Origin: Trifolium pratense
Taxonomy: Eukaryota > Streptophyta > Magnoliopsida > Fabales > Fabaceae
Assembly: GCF_020283565.1 (NCBI RefSeq)
Contig: NC_060059.1
Coordinates: forward strand, 29,151,838-29,215,837
Length of the DNA: 64,000 bases
Direction: 5' to 3'
The notes below the pieces were generated by a model that saw nothing but the letters and a program-made list of their open reading frames with translations, had not been told where the DNA came from and made no database searches. How positions within the stretch are numbered: the stretch's first letter is position 1; each line of letters begins with the position of its first letter. Made by a program: the position numbers and the translations under genes. Shown piece by piece: positions 16,238-27,611 of the stretch.

Positions 16238-17985
16238 TCTCTTTCTCTAAATTGCAACTTCAGAATCAATCAAAGAAATTTCGGTTATATAACTTATCAA
16301 GGTCAATATTCTTTTTTTTTTTTTTTTTTTTTTATTTTATTTTTTATTTTTAAACTAGAAGATACATTAAGGTCAATACTAAACTAAAGTTTCTTACTAG
16401 ATAATATATATATTTTTCGTTTCTCAGCTATAGGTCATGTGTTCGATCTCAGCTCATTGTAAACTAAAAAAGATAATATATATTTTTCATTTTTTAGATA
16501 ATATATTAAATATATTAAAAAGAGAAAATGTGTACAAAAAATAGAAAGATATTGGTCGATTAAAATCAAGGTAAAAAATTGTGGAAAAATACAATTCGCT
16601 AATTTAGTATTACTATTCTAAAACGATACTTTAAAAATGAACGGAGAGAGTATTAATTTATATGGAATATTTTTACAAGATTTACATCTATAATATATTA
16701 TAAAAAATCCTATAATATAATATTATTTATTTATTTTTTGAGGAAACCTATAGAATAATTTTTTTGAAGCATATAATTATAATATAATATTTTAAACATT
16801 ATAATATTAATAATTTTTTTAGGTAATATTTATTTTTTTAAAAAAATATATTATCTAGATTTTTTTTGAACATAAAAAGAGCAAAAGTCAAAGGAAATAA
16901 AATTTTAACATTCAAAAGGGAGTAAGAAGTGGTAAGAATACTTCTTTTCTAACACTCAAATTATTTTGGACTTTATACTTAGAAAATAGGTAAAAGAAAG
17001 TGTAGAACTCAATGAATTTTATTCAATAGGATTTAAAGTGAATGTCATAAAAAGGAGTTCTAATCTCCTCCATTTTGTTATCCTTCATTTAGTCAAGTTT
17101 ATTGTATAGATGTGTGACATATGGGGAAAAAAATCCAATAGAATGCAGTAGCATTAGAAACAACAAAATTGGTACAATTATTAAACAAGAGTATTTCAGT
17201 TTGATCTCTAACTTAACAATACTTGATATTTTTTTGTCAATATACTTAAGTTATTTTTTTGGAATATGACGTTAAAATATGAAAAAAGTAATAAATAAGT
17301 TATGGAAAGAAAAAAAAGAAGTTAGTTTTAAAAGATAAAGATATAACAAACATCCAAAAAAGAAAAGCATATAATATATTTAGTTTGTTGACATATTTAA
17401 GGTACATAAAAAGTAATGAACAAAATATATTGAAAATTCAAAAGATATTAAAAAAATAAATAAATTTAATGAAATACTTTTTATTTTATTTTTATAAATT
17501 AAGAGCATCTAGATATCAAGGTAAAGATAGACATCCTACTATGTTGGCACGCCATCTTTCCCATCCTCTTTCTATATATCATATTATTAAATAAAAAGAA
17601 AAAAAATAATATAATTACAAGGGGACTAAGCCTTACCCAAAGACAAAATATAAAAAACAAAATTCAGATGATCCGGTATTGAAGGAGTCCTAGCTTATCT
17701 CGAAGAAAGTCATCCCAGAGCATTGATGGCAATGAGTCCCACCAACTTATTTTCGGTATGGAAGCCGAAAGCTACCCAATTTATCTGCGCACGCATTGCC
17801 CTCTCAAAAAATATGAAACCATTTTAATGTGAGACGAAGATTCAAGCAATATAACCAACTATTGCAGAGGTCTCAAAGCACAACATTCTCATTGTCAAGA
17901 GCACGATTTAGTATATTTCAGTCCAAACAATAGGTTTTGTAGTTCTTCTGTCACCTTAATCTATGTCAATACCAAGGGATATAAG
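16238..17985. other. intergenic DNA, with a possible LINE/RNase-H relic
   Basis: 16238-16330 should be the TAF11 5' leader and includes a T-run at 16312-16333. 16340-17560 is very AT-rich with nothing coding. Around 17700-17810 the minus strand reads NWVAFGFHTENKLVGLIAI, with no family I can name securely. It may be the tail of a non-LTR retroelement. Confidence 0.4.
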
Positions 17986-18420
17986 GTTGGTGATGAATCT
18001 GATTATGAGAGAATAAGCCTTGGATTTATGCGTTTGGTTTCACATGAGCAAAAAGGAGTAGTTGTTTCTTATGTAACAATATTTGGCTAAAAAATCTACT
18101 GAGGCTCTAAAGTTGTTAGAGTTCGAATTGATGTGAGTCAAGTACTTGTAGTTCCTCAAATAACATATGATGTGCAAAATCTGGTTTTAACTGTTAAATC
18201 CAAAGGGTTACTGGAGTTCAAGCTCAGTCTTAGTTACCTCCTACAGAAAGAAGTTAGAAGCTGAATTGAATTTCTCAGACGCTGAGATGCTAAACCTTCA
18301 ACCCATGGTTGTTGCAGCTGGTGCTTGGCACGCTGCTGTGGTTGGGTGGGATGGCCGCGTTTGCAGATGGGGACGAGGCCGATACAGTTGTTTGGGACAT
18401 GGGAATGAAGAATGTGAAGT
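17986..18420 (+). pseudogene. chimeric ANKRD13-RCC1 pseudogene, copy 1
   Basis: 17986-18240 matches the middle of the intact ANKRD13 gene at 41836: ttggtgatgaatctgattat, then the phrases for RISLGFM, VSHEQKGVVVSY, RIDVSQVLVVPQIT and QNLVLTVKSKG, with frame breaks and internal losses. Near 18215, after the word ccaaagggttactgga, it continues into a tail still partly ANKRD13-like (kKLEAELNFSD). It then enters an RCC1-type beta-propeller segment with AGAWHAAVVGWDGRVCRWGR and LGHGNEECE. RCC1 repeats are unrelated to ANKRD13 proteins, so this is a fused fragment. The same fusion occurs at 32641-33535. It is not translatable as one protein. Confidence 0.8.
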
Positions 18421-19249
18421 AATTTTGCTACTCTATCATGTAATGGATTGAGTATAGTACGTTGTAGAAAATGGCTAATAACTAACTGTCTTCTCACTAA
18501 TGAAACTAGAATCACATAGGTATGGCTAAGCCTAAGGATGGATGCACGTTGCCATTTGGGTGTGGAAAACCTCGTTATATTCAAGGTGAACTTGTTCCTG
18601 GAAGGGGGTGCCTTATCTATCATAGAAAGGGAATTGAGCAATCAATTTTCAAGGTGATTTTTCTCAAGCTTGTGACCCAAGAAAATACAACAGTAACAGA
18701 TGAAGGAAGTATTGCTGGATGATCCTAGTCCTTTATTGAATCTCAAAGCATCATTTTCTAATCCTAAAATTAATCATAACAAGATGACAATCATTAATTA
18801 GTGGTAAGGGCATTGAGACACTTGAGGCTTGTTGTTTTGTGGTTCCTCTCCTTTCTTACGGAAAACAAGAAAGAAACCATTGTCGATTGATGAATGTTGT
18901 TTTCTTGCACAACAAGATAGAGGCAGCTTTATTTGATGCAACTTAAACCATATTATCAAGTTGAATAAGTTCGTTTTTAGAACCGATATTTGATAGCAAA
19001 AAACAAATTTCTTTATTTTCTTTGCATTTGACATTGCCTCCCTGAAGATCATGTGAGCAAACAGTTGCAAACATTCAAAAGAAGGTATGTTCTTGGTATT
19101 GCAAAATGATACATCTTTAACATTACAACATGCAAATTCATTTTCAATCCAAGAGCCATAAAAAACTGTGTTTCCATCAAGTTGTAACACATCAATTCAG
19201 AATAGTTATCCTAAAATGCGATCCCGCAACTAACCAACCATAGGACACT
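18421..19249. other. unassigned DNA with one short cysteine-rich open frame
   Basis: 18522-18722 (+) reads PKDGCTLPFGCGKPRYIQGE, then LVPGRGCLIYHRKG. It could be a gene fragment captured with the RCC1 piece but I do not recognise it. 18798-19190 on the minus strand is open but without familiar motifs. No other signal was seen. Confidence 0.3.
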
Positions 19250-20490
19250 GAGTTAAGTTAGCTCAATTGAGTGACTATAAGCATTGGACAAACATCCAGT
19301 CATGTGTACAAAAGATATTGTATTATCAAACCAATTGTAGCTGTTCTAAATAAATCTGAACTCAACAGTTACAAAAAAATTGTATTCAACAATGTCATGT
19401 GCCTATGGTGGTATAGTTTGATCATTCACTGTCCAATTATCCATAACAGAATGTAAAATACACGGATCCGACTCTTCCATAGTGAGCATCTCACTTTAGA
19501 GTTTAAAGTACATAATATAAACCATTGATGAACAAATCAAGTTGATATTACTTTTAGAGACACATGATAACAAATCACAAACTATTAACCCCAATTCTTT
19601 CACACCCCAAAATCATGTAGTTAACCATGAAGTACTCGCAGAGACACATAAAACCGGACACAAAGCAACACAACACATTGATACTGATCATAATTTTAAG
19701 AAAATGGAAGTATTGAATGCAACTACATCATACATGTGCTAGTATTGTGTCTTGTTGGTGTCAGACATAAAAACATGTTGTGATACCGGACATGCTTCAA
19801 TTTGAAAAATTTAAAATGCCGGTGCTACATAGTAAAACTAAGAACCTTGTTAATAGAAAATTAACTTGAATGCAAGATTGAAATTAAGAGCCTTGTTACA
19901 TGGTGAGGAAAAAGCAATGGCAAAAAAATAAAAAAAGTAACTTTAAGGAAACAAGTGAAAAAAATATACACAATGAACCTTCTATCAACCCAACTATTCC
20001 TAAACTATTAAACCTCAATCCTTCCACTGCTCTGTATCCAGAAGTTAACTATGAAGCACGGACACAAACATAAGCACGCAACAAAAATAATTTAAGAAAA
20101 TGGAAGTATTAAATGCCGTGTCACTATATGTGTCAGTGTCATGTCGTGTTAGTGTCTAACACCAATACATGGCGGGACAAAGGACACGTCTTCAGTTTGA
20201 AGTTTCAATGCTACATAATAGTACTAGTTAATATAACATTAACTTGAACACAAGATTATAAAATTAAGAACCTTATTAGTGAGAGAATTACCCGTTTCAT
20301 ATTAGCTTTCTGGAATCCAGCTCTACGAAATGACTCATATCTACTCATTTATTCTTCAGTAAATTGTGACAAATTAGCCCTAAAAATCAACAAAAACAAA
20401 ATTAGGGTTTTACAATATCATATTCAAAATGAAATTACTCTCCATAGAGAAAACAAAAAAGTTACTAACTGCATCTTAGCCATTTTGACC
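19250..20490 (-). pseudogene. partial duplicate of TAF11 (intron 2, exon 2, end of exon 1)
   Basis: This region repeats about 14380-15930 of the TAF11 locus. Intron words match, for example ggatccgactcttccatagt, then gagcatctcacttta at 19464 and 14778. Exon 2 is at 20379-20292 and encodes LSQFTEE*MSRYESFRRAGF; CAA has become TAA. The last six codons of exon 1 (KMAKMQ) lie at about 20487-20470, followed by the same GTTAGT donor. Exons 3 and 4 and most of exon 1 are missing. Within it, the sub-repeat containing cactagttaactatgaag-like words occurs about twice. It lacks the MITE found in the true intron. Confidence 0.88.
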
Positions 20491-20515
20491 AAGCTACTTG
20501 AAATTTTACAGTCTA

Positions 20516-21180
20516 CTAGAAGTTTTGTAGTATTATAAGTTCTGCCCTTTCTACTAGCCTCTTTATCACTTAACTAGCAGGCAAAATTTTCTTGATGAGA
20601 CCAACACCTTCGCCAGAATACATCACCATGCTCTCGATATCTCCTGTAGTTGTCACATTCGGGACAGTACCAGAAAAACGCCGTGAATCGTTGAATGGCC
20701 AATGAAAGGCTTGTTGGCTTCACTTTCATGGGTTGGAAGGGATCTCCATTCCATGAAGAAGGGAGTCTTTAGGACACGGTGTGGTGCACCGGGCCATCTT
20801 GCCCTTCCAAATACATCCGTGTACTCAGTTTCATCAAGTTTGATTACCTTTCTTTTGTATAAAGGATTAGCAAAACTCGGGTCATACATGATAAGTAAAC
20901 TAAGATGAAATACACAAATATAAGGAACTCATTTGTGCAAGTTATTAGCCTACAGATAGACTTCCATGGATGAAGCGGAAAAAAAACATAAAAATGTGTA
21001 TTCTAAGAAATTCATTCAAGAATATGAAGCTTTTTCCTTGACTATCATATATAACATAAAAATAAATATTTAAATACCTCTGGCATCTACAAATCCTCCA
21101 GCTGAAATAACAGGTATATCACGGTCAACAACAAGATCAACCACCCTCGGCACTAATGACATTAAACTTTCCTGCAATAC
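20516..21180 (-). pseudogene. nitronate monooxygenase (2-nitropropane dioxygenase) pseudogene
   Basis: Family members are FMN enzymes that oxidise nitronates. On the minus strand, about 21177-21079 encodes SLVPRVVDLVVDRDIPVISA then GGFVDARG, the flavin-binding barrel strand. After an intron, 20889-20653 encodes NPLYKRKVIKLDETEYTDVF, GRARWPGAPHRVLKTPFF and IGHSTIHG. A loss of about 20 bp follows STIHG and shifts the frame. The next frame gives FSGTVPNVTTTGDIESMVMY and SGEGVGLIKKIL, then a stop in PAS*VIKRLVE. The N-terminal half and the VAALALGAQGVCLGTRF segment are absent. The fragment ends 5' just before the second LRR remnant, which is on the opposite strand. Confidence 0.85.
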
Positions 21181-21662
21181 AATACAATACAGCGGGAATA
21201 CTAACATCTATTATAAACAGAAATGGAAAGGACTAGGGTGTAGTACTCAGTTGAAAAGAATGATCGGCTATCATTTACATCAGCTACTAAAGATCGGTAA
21301 AGCAATGACTGATGATAAAAGATATCCTCTTTCAAAGGATAAGACCAATGCATATGTAAGTCACTGCCGTTCACCGAAAAAAGATTGAACAAGCCTCATT
21401 TCAACAATAAATGAAATCAGAATTTTTTTCATTTTAAGAATAGGAGGAAAAAATAGGCATTGAACATGAAACTCATTATTTATGACAGTAAAATGATATA
21501 TCTTTAGGTATAAAAAATTTCAACAACCACAACTGAATAGTCTTCTCAAGATCTAAGCACAACTCATCCTTCTAAAATCTTATCCTATCAAACACAAATT
21601 ATAGTCTGAAACATATGTTGTAAGTCATTTACCACATATTTGTCTCACATTATTTCACATTG

Positions 21663-22973
21663 TTCCTAGTATGTAAACCTGAAAGATGTTAGCAAAGCGA
21701 ACCGTCTACGTACCTTTATGCAAATAAGAACGATAGGTACATCCATAGACATGTTCGACGACATGCCAAATGATCTTTTGACAAAGCTAAGGTACTTAAG
21801 GGTGTTAACCTTGGTAGGTGCTTATTTCTACAAGTTACCTGATTCAATAGGAGAACTAAAACATCTGCGCTCTCTAGAAGTGTCTGACACCGAGATTATA
21901 AGGTTACCTGAATCCATCTGCAGTTTGTACAATTTGCAAACACTCAAGTTAGTTGGATGTTATAATCTTATTGAACTTCCAAAAGATATTCATAAACTTG
22001 TCAACTTGCGCTACTTGGATATTAGAGGCACTTGCTTGAAGTCGATGCCATTGAAAATCGGTGAATTGAAAAACCTTAAAAAGTTGAGTGACTTTTTTGT
22101 TGGCGAAGATCATGGATCTTCCATTAGTGAACTGGGAGAGCTATGTAATTTACATGCATCTTTGTTCATTCATGACATAGAACATGTTGTCAATTATAAG
22201 GATTCTGAAAAGGCGAAATTGAAGGAAAAATATGGCCTTGAAAAATTGTCTTTGGATTGGGGTGGAAGTGGTGATACCGATAACTCATAGCATGAAAAGA
22301 CAATACTGCGCAGCCTCGAACCACACACACTAATTTGAATGAGCTTGATATCAATGACTATCCTGGCACAGAGTTTCCAGATTGGTTAGGGGACTACTAC
22401 TTTTGCAACATGGTGTCCTTAAAGCTTAAAGGATGTAAATATTGCTAAGAATTGCCTCCACTTGGACAACTTCCGATGTTGAAAGAGTTTCAGATTATTA
22501 AATTTGAAGGACTGATGAGTGTAGGATACGAGTTTTATGGAAATAGAACTTCTTTAAGTACTGATAGCTTTCCTGCACTGGAAATTCTAAGGATTGAGTC
22601 TATGTCAGCATGCGAGAGACGGTGTTTTGATGCGGACAATGTAGGCAGCAGAGCTTTCAGTCATCTTAGGGAGTTCTATATTGAAAGTTGTCCTAAACTG
22701 ACAGGGAACTTTCCGAGTAGTCTTCCATCTTTGGCATTACTTGTTATCAGAGATTGCAAACGTTTGCATTGTTCACTTCCGACATCTCCAAGTCTGCGCG
22801 TGCTCAACATTCAGAATTGTCAGAAGCTAGTATTCCATGCACATACACCTCGGTACCACCAATCACTTACATCTTTGTACTTGATTGTTAGCTGTGACTC
22901 ACTTATATTCTTGCCTTTAGATCTTTTCCCAAACCTCAAGTCTTTGGATATTTGGGGATGCAAAAATCTATAG
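21663..22973 (+). pseudogene. CC-NBS-LRR disease-resistance LRR remnant, copy 2
   Basis: This paralogue of the 10998-12361 remnant extends further upstream (FDDMPNDLLTKLRYLRVLTL, LPDSIGELKHLRSLEVSDTE) but stops earlier downstream. Frame breaks are TAG after DTDNS at 22290, a frameshift in the following 40 bases (cacacacactaatttg), and TAA in KYC*ELPPLG near 22448. The homology and open frame end near 22973 at WGCKNL*, equivalent to about 11996 in copy 1. No NB-ARC domain is present. The two copies share nearly all residues over LRR blocks such as KFEGLMSVG.EFYGNRTS, so the duplication is fairly recent. Confidence 0.9.
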
Positions 22974-23928
<955 letters not shown>

Positions 23929-23980
23929 CAAACCTAACAAATTAACAGCATCCAACAAATTGAGTGAAAATATAGAAACT

Positions 23981-24230
23981 TCAAAATTTTAGTCCAATGA
24001 GTTTGTAAAAGTTTTGCATCGCCTCATGGTTTGCTTCGAAATGAGTGGTCATCTGTCTCCATGTGGAGAGAGTGTTCCTTACTTTAACATCATCGATAAA
24101 AGGAATGGGCAGTGATGATGATGTTGTTGTTGGTGTATCAAGAACAAATCTTTCCTCATTTTCCTTTACCTTTTCCTTTTGTTCGATCTTTGTTGTAGAA
24201 ATTGAAACCTTTTTATAAATATTTATTATA
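23981..24230 (-). pseudogene. fragment of an unidentified plant gene (paralogue at 36645-37110)
   Basis: The minus strand is open and reads VSISTTKIEQKEKVKENEER, FVLDTPTTTSSSLPIPFIDD, VKVRNTLSTWRQMTTHFEAN and HEAMQNFYKLIGLKF*. The locus at 36645-37110 shares KLVSISIAATKIEEKEKERF, LDDLQVKNTISTWRQMTT, FEANSEAMRDFQKLIG. Conservation between the two supports a real coding family, but I cannot name it. Upstream sequence turns into TA-rich DNA with no start codon, so this is a 5'-truncated copy. Confidence 0.6.
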
Positions 24231-24843
24231 TATATAAATCCTAGATAGTTATCCTATTAGTTCTCTAAACCCTAATCCAAACCAATGAAATTTCTTCATT
24301 TAGCCATGTCATCACTTACAATGTGTCGCATCATTTCTCTTTACATTATTGTCATATTGATCAACTTTTCATATACCTACATTTATATGTGTAATGATAC
24401 ATTAATATATATATAAAAAAAAAACTGCCCAATTATATTAAAAAAAAACTGCCCGATTACATGTTTATATAAGAAAAAAAACGCATGGACTAATGGAAGC
24501 AAATAGTCACTATAATGATTGAATACATCTAATCAAAATGAAATAAAATAGTCATTAAATCATCATATTTTGCTAAATAATTGTTTAAACAATTGTCACT
24601 AAATCATCATATTTTGTTTAAATTCTATAATCTATTATTTCTTTATTATGTATTGAGAATTCTATTGTCATGATGTCATACTGAATGTGAATGATAATGA
24701 AGAAAAAAAGTTTTTCGTTGAAGGGTCTGAGGATGTGACTTCTTGATCAATATTAGGTGATCAACTAGCTATTGGTCTGTTCGTTTTTCATTTGGGACGT
24801 CGAAGACGGTAAACCATTTACACACTATCTGTTAAAAACTTGA
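24231..24843. other. intergenic AT-rich DNA
   Basis: A short tandem phrase (aaaaaaaaactgccc(a/g)atta) is repeated at about 24417 and 24440, and catcatattttg(c/t)t is repeated near 24560 and 24605. No gene is seen. Confidence 0.4.
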
Positions 24844-26654
24844 GGACCCGTTTGGTGTGCTGGATAAGATAAAGACAGGATATGATAAAAAGTTGGATAG
24901 TGATAGGATATGATAATAACAGGATTACATTTATCATATCAAGTATTTGGTACACACATGATAAAAAATAGGATAGCATTATTTTATAATGTCATGTGTT
25001 TGGTTCACAATTTTTTTTATAGACAATTGGTACAAGATTTCTGACATATATATAATTTTTTAAGCAACAGATATTATATTTAAATAACAAACTTTTTTTT
25101 TAATCATTTCCCATTAAAAAAACACAAATTGAGAAAATATTTGGGAACAAAATGGAGATAAAAAACGCAAATTGCAGACAAGCAAAGAGATGGCTCTGTT
25201 AACATTAGAAAACAAATGCAACTACTCAAATTAGAGTTGGTAGAGAGAATAACTAAATCAAAAGAATGAATTGAAAATGAAAAATAGGAATAGAGAATTC
25301 ATATCTATACATGAAAAACTGATAAAAAAAAATGGGGAATTAAACAAACAAACTAATTTGAGTAGGGAATTAACAATCAAACAAAAAAAAGGGGGGAATT
25401 GAGAACACAAGAGAACAGATCGATACATGAAATTGGGAACAAATCAAGGGATTATATCAATACAAGAAAGCAAATAACTAATTTGTGGGAGAAAGAAGGT
25501 CGTAAGAAAGAAGGCCAATGCTAGGGTGGGAGACCATGACATGTCTCTCACCGGTGCACCATATGATATGTGGATTGGATTGAATGTGTACATGATATTA
25601 TGGTGTACTGTCAGTATTATATTATTTATATTTTTTTGAAAAAAAAAAGTTTTAAATTTTTCTGGAAAAAAGTTTTCTATCTTTTTTTCGGGCACAAAAT
25701 TTTCGATTTTTTCTTTTGGAAAAAAAGTTCCTGATTTTTGGGGGAAAAAATTTCGATTTCACATAAAAGCAATTCCAGAGTTTTTCTGGGAAAAAAATTT
25801 TCCGTTCTTTTTTCGGGAAAAAAGTTTCGGATATTTTTCAAAAAAAAAAGTTTTTGTTTTTTTATGGAAAAAGTTCAGATTTTTCCCAAAAAAAGTTTCC
25901 GATTTTTTGGGAAAAATAGTTTCGAAATGTTCACCTAAAAATTATTGTCGATACAAAAAAGAGTAAAAAAATAGAAAATATTTGAAACTTTTTTTCCGAA
26001 TAAAATATTGGATCTTTTTCAGAAAAAAAATCGGAAACTTTATTTTCGGAAAATATCCGAAACTTTTTTTTTTGAAAAAAGAACGAAAACTTTTTTGTTC
26101 AGCAAAGACTCCGGAATTGTTTTTTTCTAAAATCGAAACTTTTTTCCTTAAAAATTTGGAACTTTTTTTTCGAAAAAAAAAACCGAAATTTTTTTTCCAA
26201 AAAAAAATAGAAAAATTTTATCCGGAAAAATTGAAAACTTTTTTTTTCAAAAAAATTAATAAATAATATAATACTGACAGTACACCATAATATCATGTAC
26301 ACATTCAATCCAATCCACATATCATATGGTGCACCGGTGAGAGACATGTCATGGTCTCCCACCCTAGCATTGGCCAAGAAAGAAAGGGGAAGGGATGGGA
26401 GAGAGAGGTTTGTCGGAGCAGGAGGCACGTAGTCGGAGAATAGGAGTTGATTGCGTGAATAAAAGAATACAACACGTAAAATCAGGTTGCTAACCCAACC
26501 TAAATTAAGGATAAAAATAACAAAAGGTCAACATGATAAGATTACAAATAGGTTAAAGTTATGATTTCTTATTAGTGCACCAAACGATGGATTTAAACGG
26601 GATAGGATAATGTTATCATATCATCTCTCACTATCCTGCGCACCAAACGGATCC
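24844..26654. mobile_element. PIF/Harbinger-type non-autonomous element, 1811 bp, holding a giant hairpin
   Basis: The termini are GGACCCGTTTGGTGTGCTGG on the left and GGATCCGTTTGGTGCGCAGG reading inwards from the right. The target duplication is TGA. It shares ends with the 900-bp element at 44016-44915 (GGGCCTGTTTGGTGCACAGG). Subterminal words such as ggataggatatgataa recur in both. Inside lies a second inverted structure (25490-26400) that the short relative lacks, so it may be a nested insertion. There is no transposase frame; open frames at 25738-26428 come from the purine-rich repeat. Confidence 0.8.
25490..26400. repeat. long imperfect palindrome built of degenerate A-rich repeats
   Basis: The outer arms are about 135 bp each: 25510-25630 (aatgctagggtgggagacca, tgacatgtctctcaccggtg) and its reverse complement at 26260-26375. 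Between them, 25630-25930 is a run of about 25-30-bp units of the form gaaaaaaagtttccgatttttt. 25975-26255 holds the same units inverted (aaaatcggaaactttttttc). The turn is near 25940-25970. The transcript could fold into one hairpin of about 900 nt. Confidence 0.85.
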
Positions 26655-27029
26655 TGAAACTCTCTCTTGATCATATACTCTTAAAAACTTGAAACTCTCT
26701 CTTGATCATATACACACGTTTTGCAGGATTATCAACAAAGAAAACTGTCAGATCGATTCAAGATGCTAAGGATGATATCCTTGATCTAAATAAAACTGAT
26801 GAGGTCTTAGAGGTACAGAAATTGCAACTTATCAGGTTTTTTATGGAGTTTGTGATGACCATGTTACATTCACTTGCAGACTGCAATTCCCATTCTAATA
26901 GGAATCAAGTTTGATGCTTTTGTTAGACTTCACCAAGATCTGCAATGGACAATTGTAACACATGTATCTAAATAATAATTATAACATTAATTTTAAGTGG
27001 ATTTGACTTTTATTTCCACATTTAGCACA
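26655..27029 (+). other. short gene-like fragment of unknown identity
   Basis: 26702-26914 (+) reads LSTKKTVRSIQDAKDDILDL then NKTDEVLEVQKLQLIRF. The phrase actctctcttgatcatata occurs twice (26659, 26693). It could be a piece of an exon but I do not recognise a family. The fragment lies between two transposons. Confidence 0.25.
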
Positions 27030-27094
27030 TTTAAAAGCAGTGGCGGATCCAGGACCCTGGCTCAGTGGGTGCAAAATTTTTCACTTTAATTAAA

Positions 27095-27097
<3 letters not shown>

Positions 27098-27162
<65 letters not shown>
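27098..27162. repeat. (AT)n microsatellite
   Basis: This alternating AT tract borders the 398-bp foldback. Matching tracts lie at 27561-27609, 29669-29699 and 29979-30008, so each inner element is bracketed by TA repeats. Confidence 0.95.
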
Positions 27163-27165
<3 letters not shown>

Positions 27166-27557
27166 TCAGGATCCGTTGACACCAACTAGTTTGACACCAA
27201 ATGTTACACCTCTCAATAACGTTTTAACCGATATAAATTTTATAAAATCCACCGTTGGATTGAAAGTTTACATCATATAGATCATTTGTGTAAAATTTCA
27301 AATAAATCCAAAATCATTTGATATGCTATTGAGACACATAAAGATTAACGGCATTTAAAAAAATACAAAAACCGTTAATTTTGATGTATCTCAATAACAT
27401 ATCAAATGATTTTGGATTTATTTGAAATTTTACACAAATGATCTATATGATGTAAACTTTCAATCCAACGGTGGATTTTATAAAATTTATATCGGTTAAA
27501 ACGTTATTGAGAGGTGTAACATTTGGTGTCAAACTAGTTGGTGTTAACGGATCCTGA

Positions 27558-27560
<3 letters not shown>
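27163..27560. mobile_element. 398-bp near-perfect foldback MITE between TA tracts
   Basis: The left arm, beginning gagtcaggatccgttgacac, pairs with the right arm ending gtgttaacggatcctgactc over about 190 bp each, leaving a tiny loop near 27360 (aaaaaatac). Few mismatches suggest recent origin or continued homogenisation. The arm contains aaatccaccgttggattgaa, which recurs in the repeat at 29699-29976. Insertion into (TA)n is typical of Micron-like elements; that family name is an inference. Confidence 0.85.

Positions 27561-27609
<49 letters not shown>

Positions 27610-27611
<2 letters not shown>

Noticed and set aside
15929..16353. Plus-strand frames over the TAF11 first exon
   Set aside because: They are the complement of acidic and Asn-rich codons of TAF11 (poly-Phe/Ile runs from CTT and ATT repeats).
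25738..26428. Lys/Phe-rich open frames that look like small proteins
   Set aside because: They appear on both strands because A/T-rich repeat units lack stops. Composition is explained by the repeat and there is no family match.
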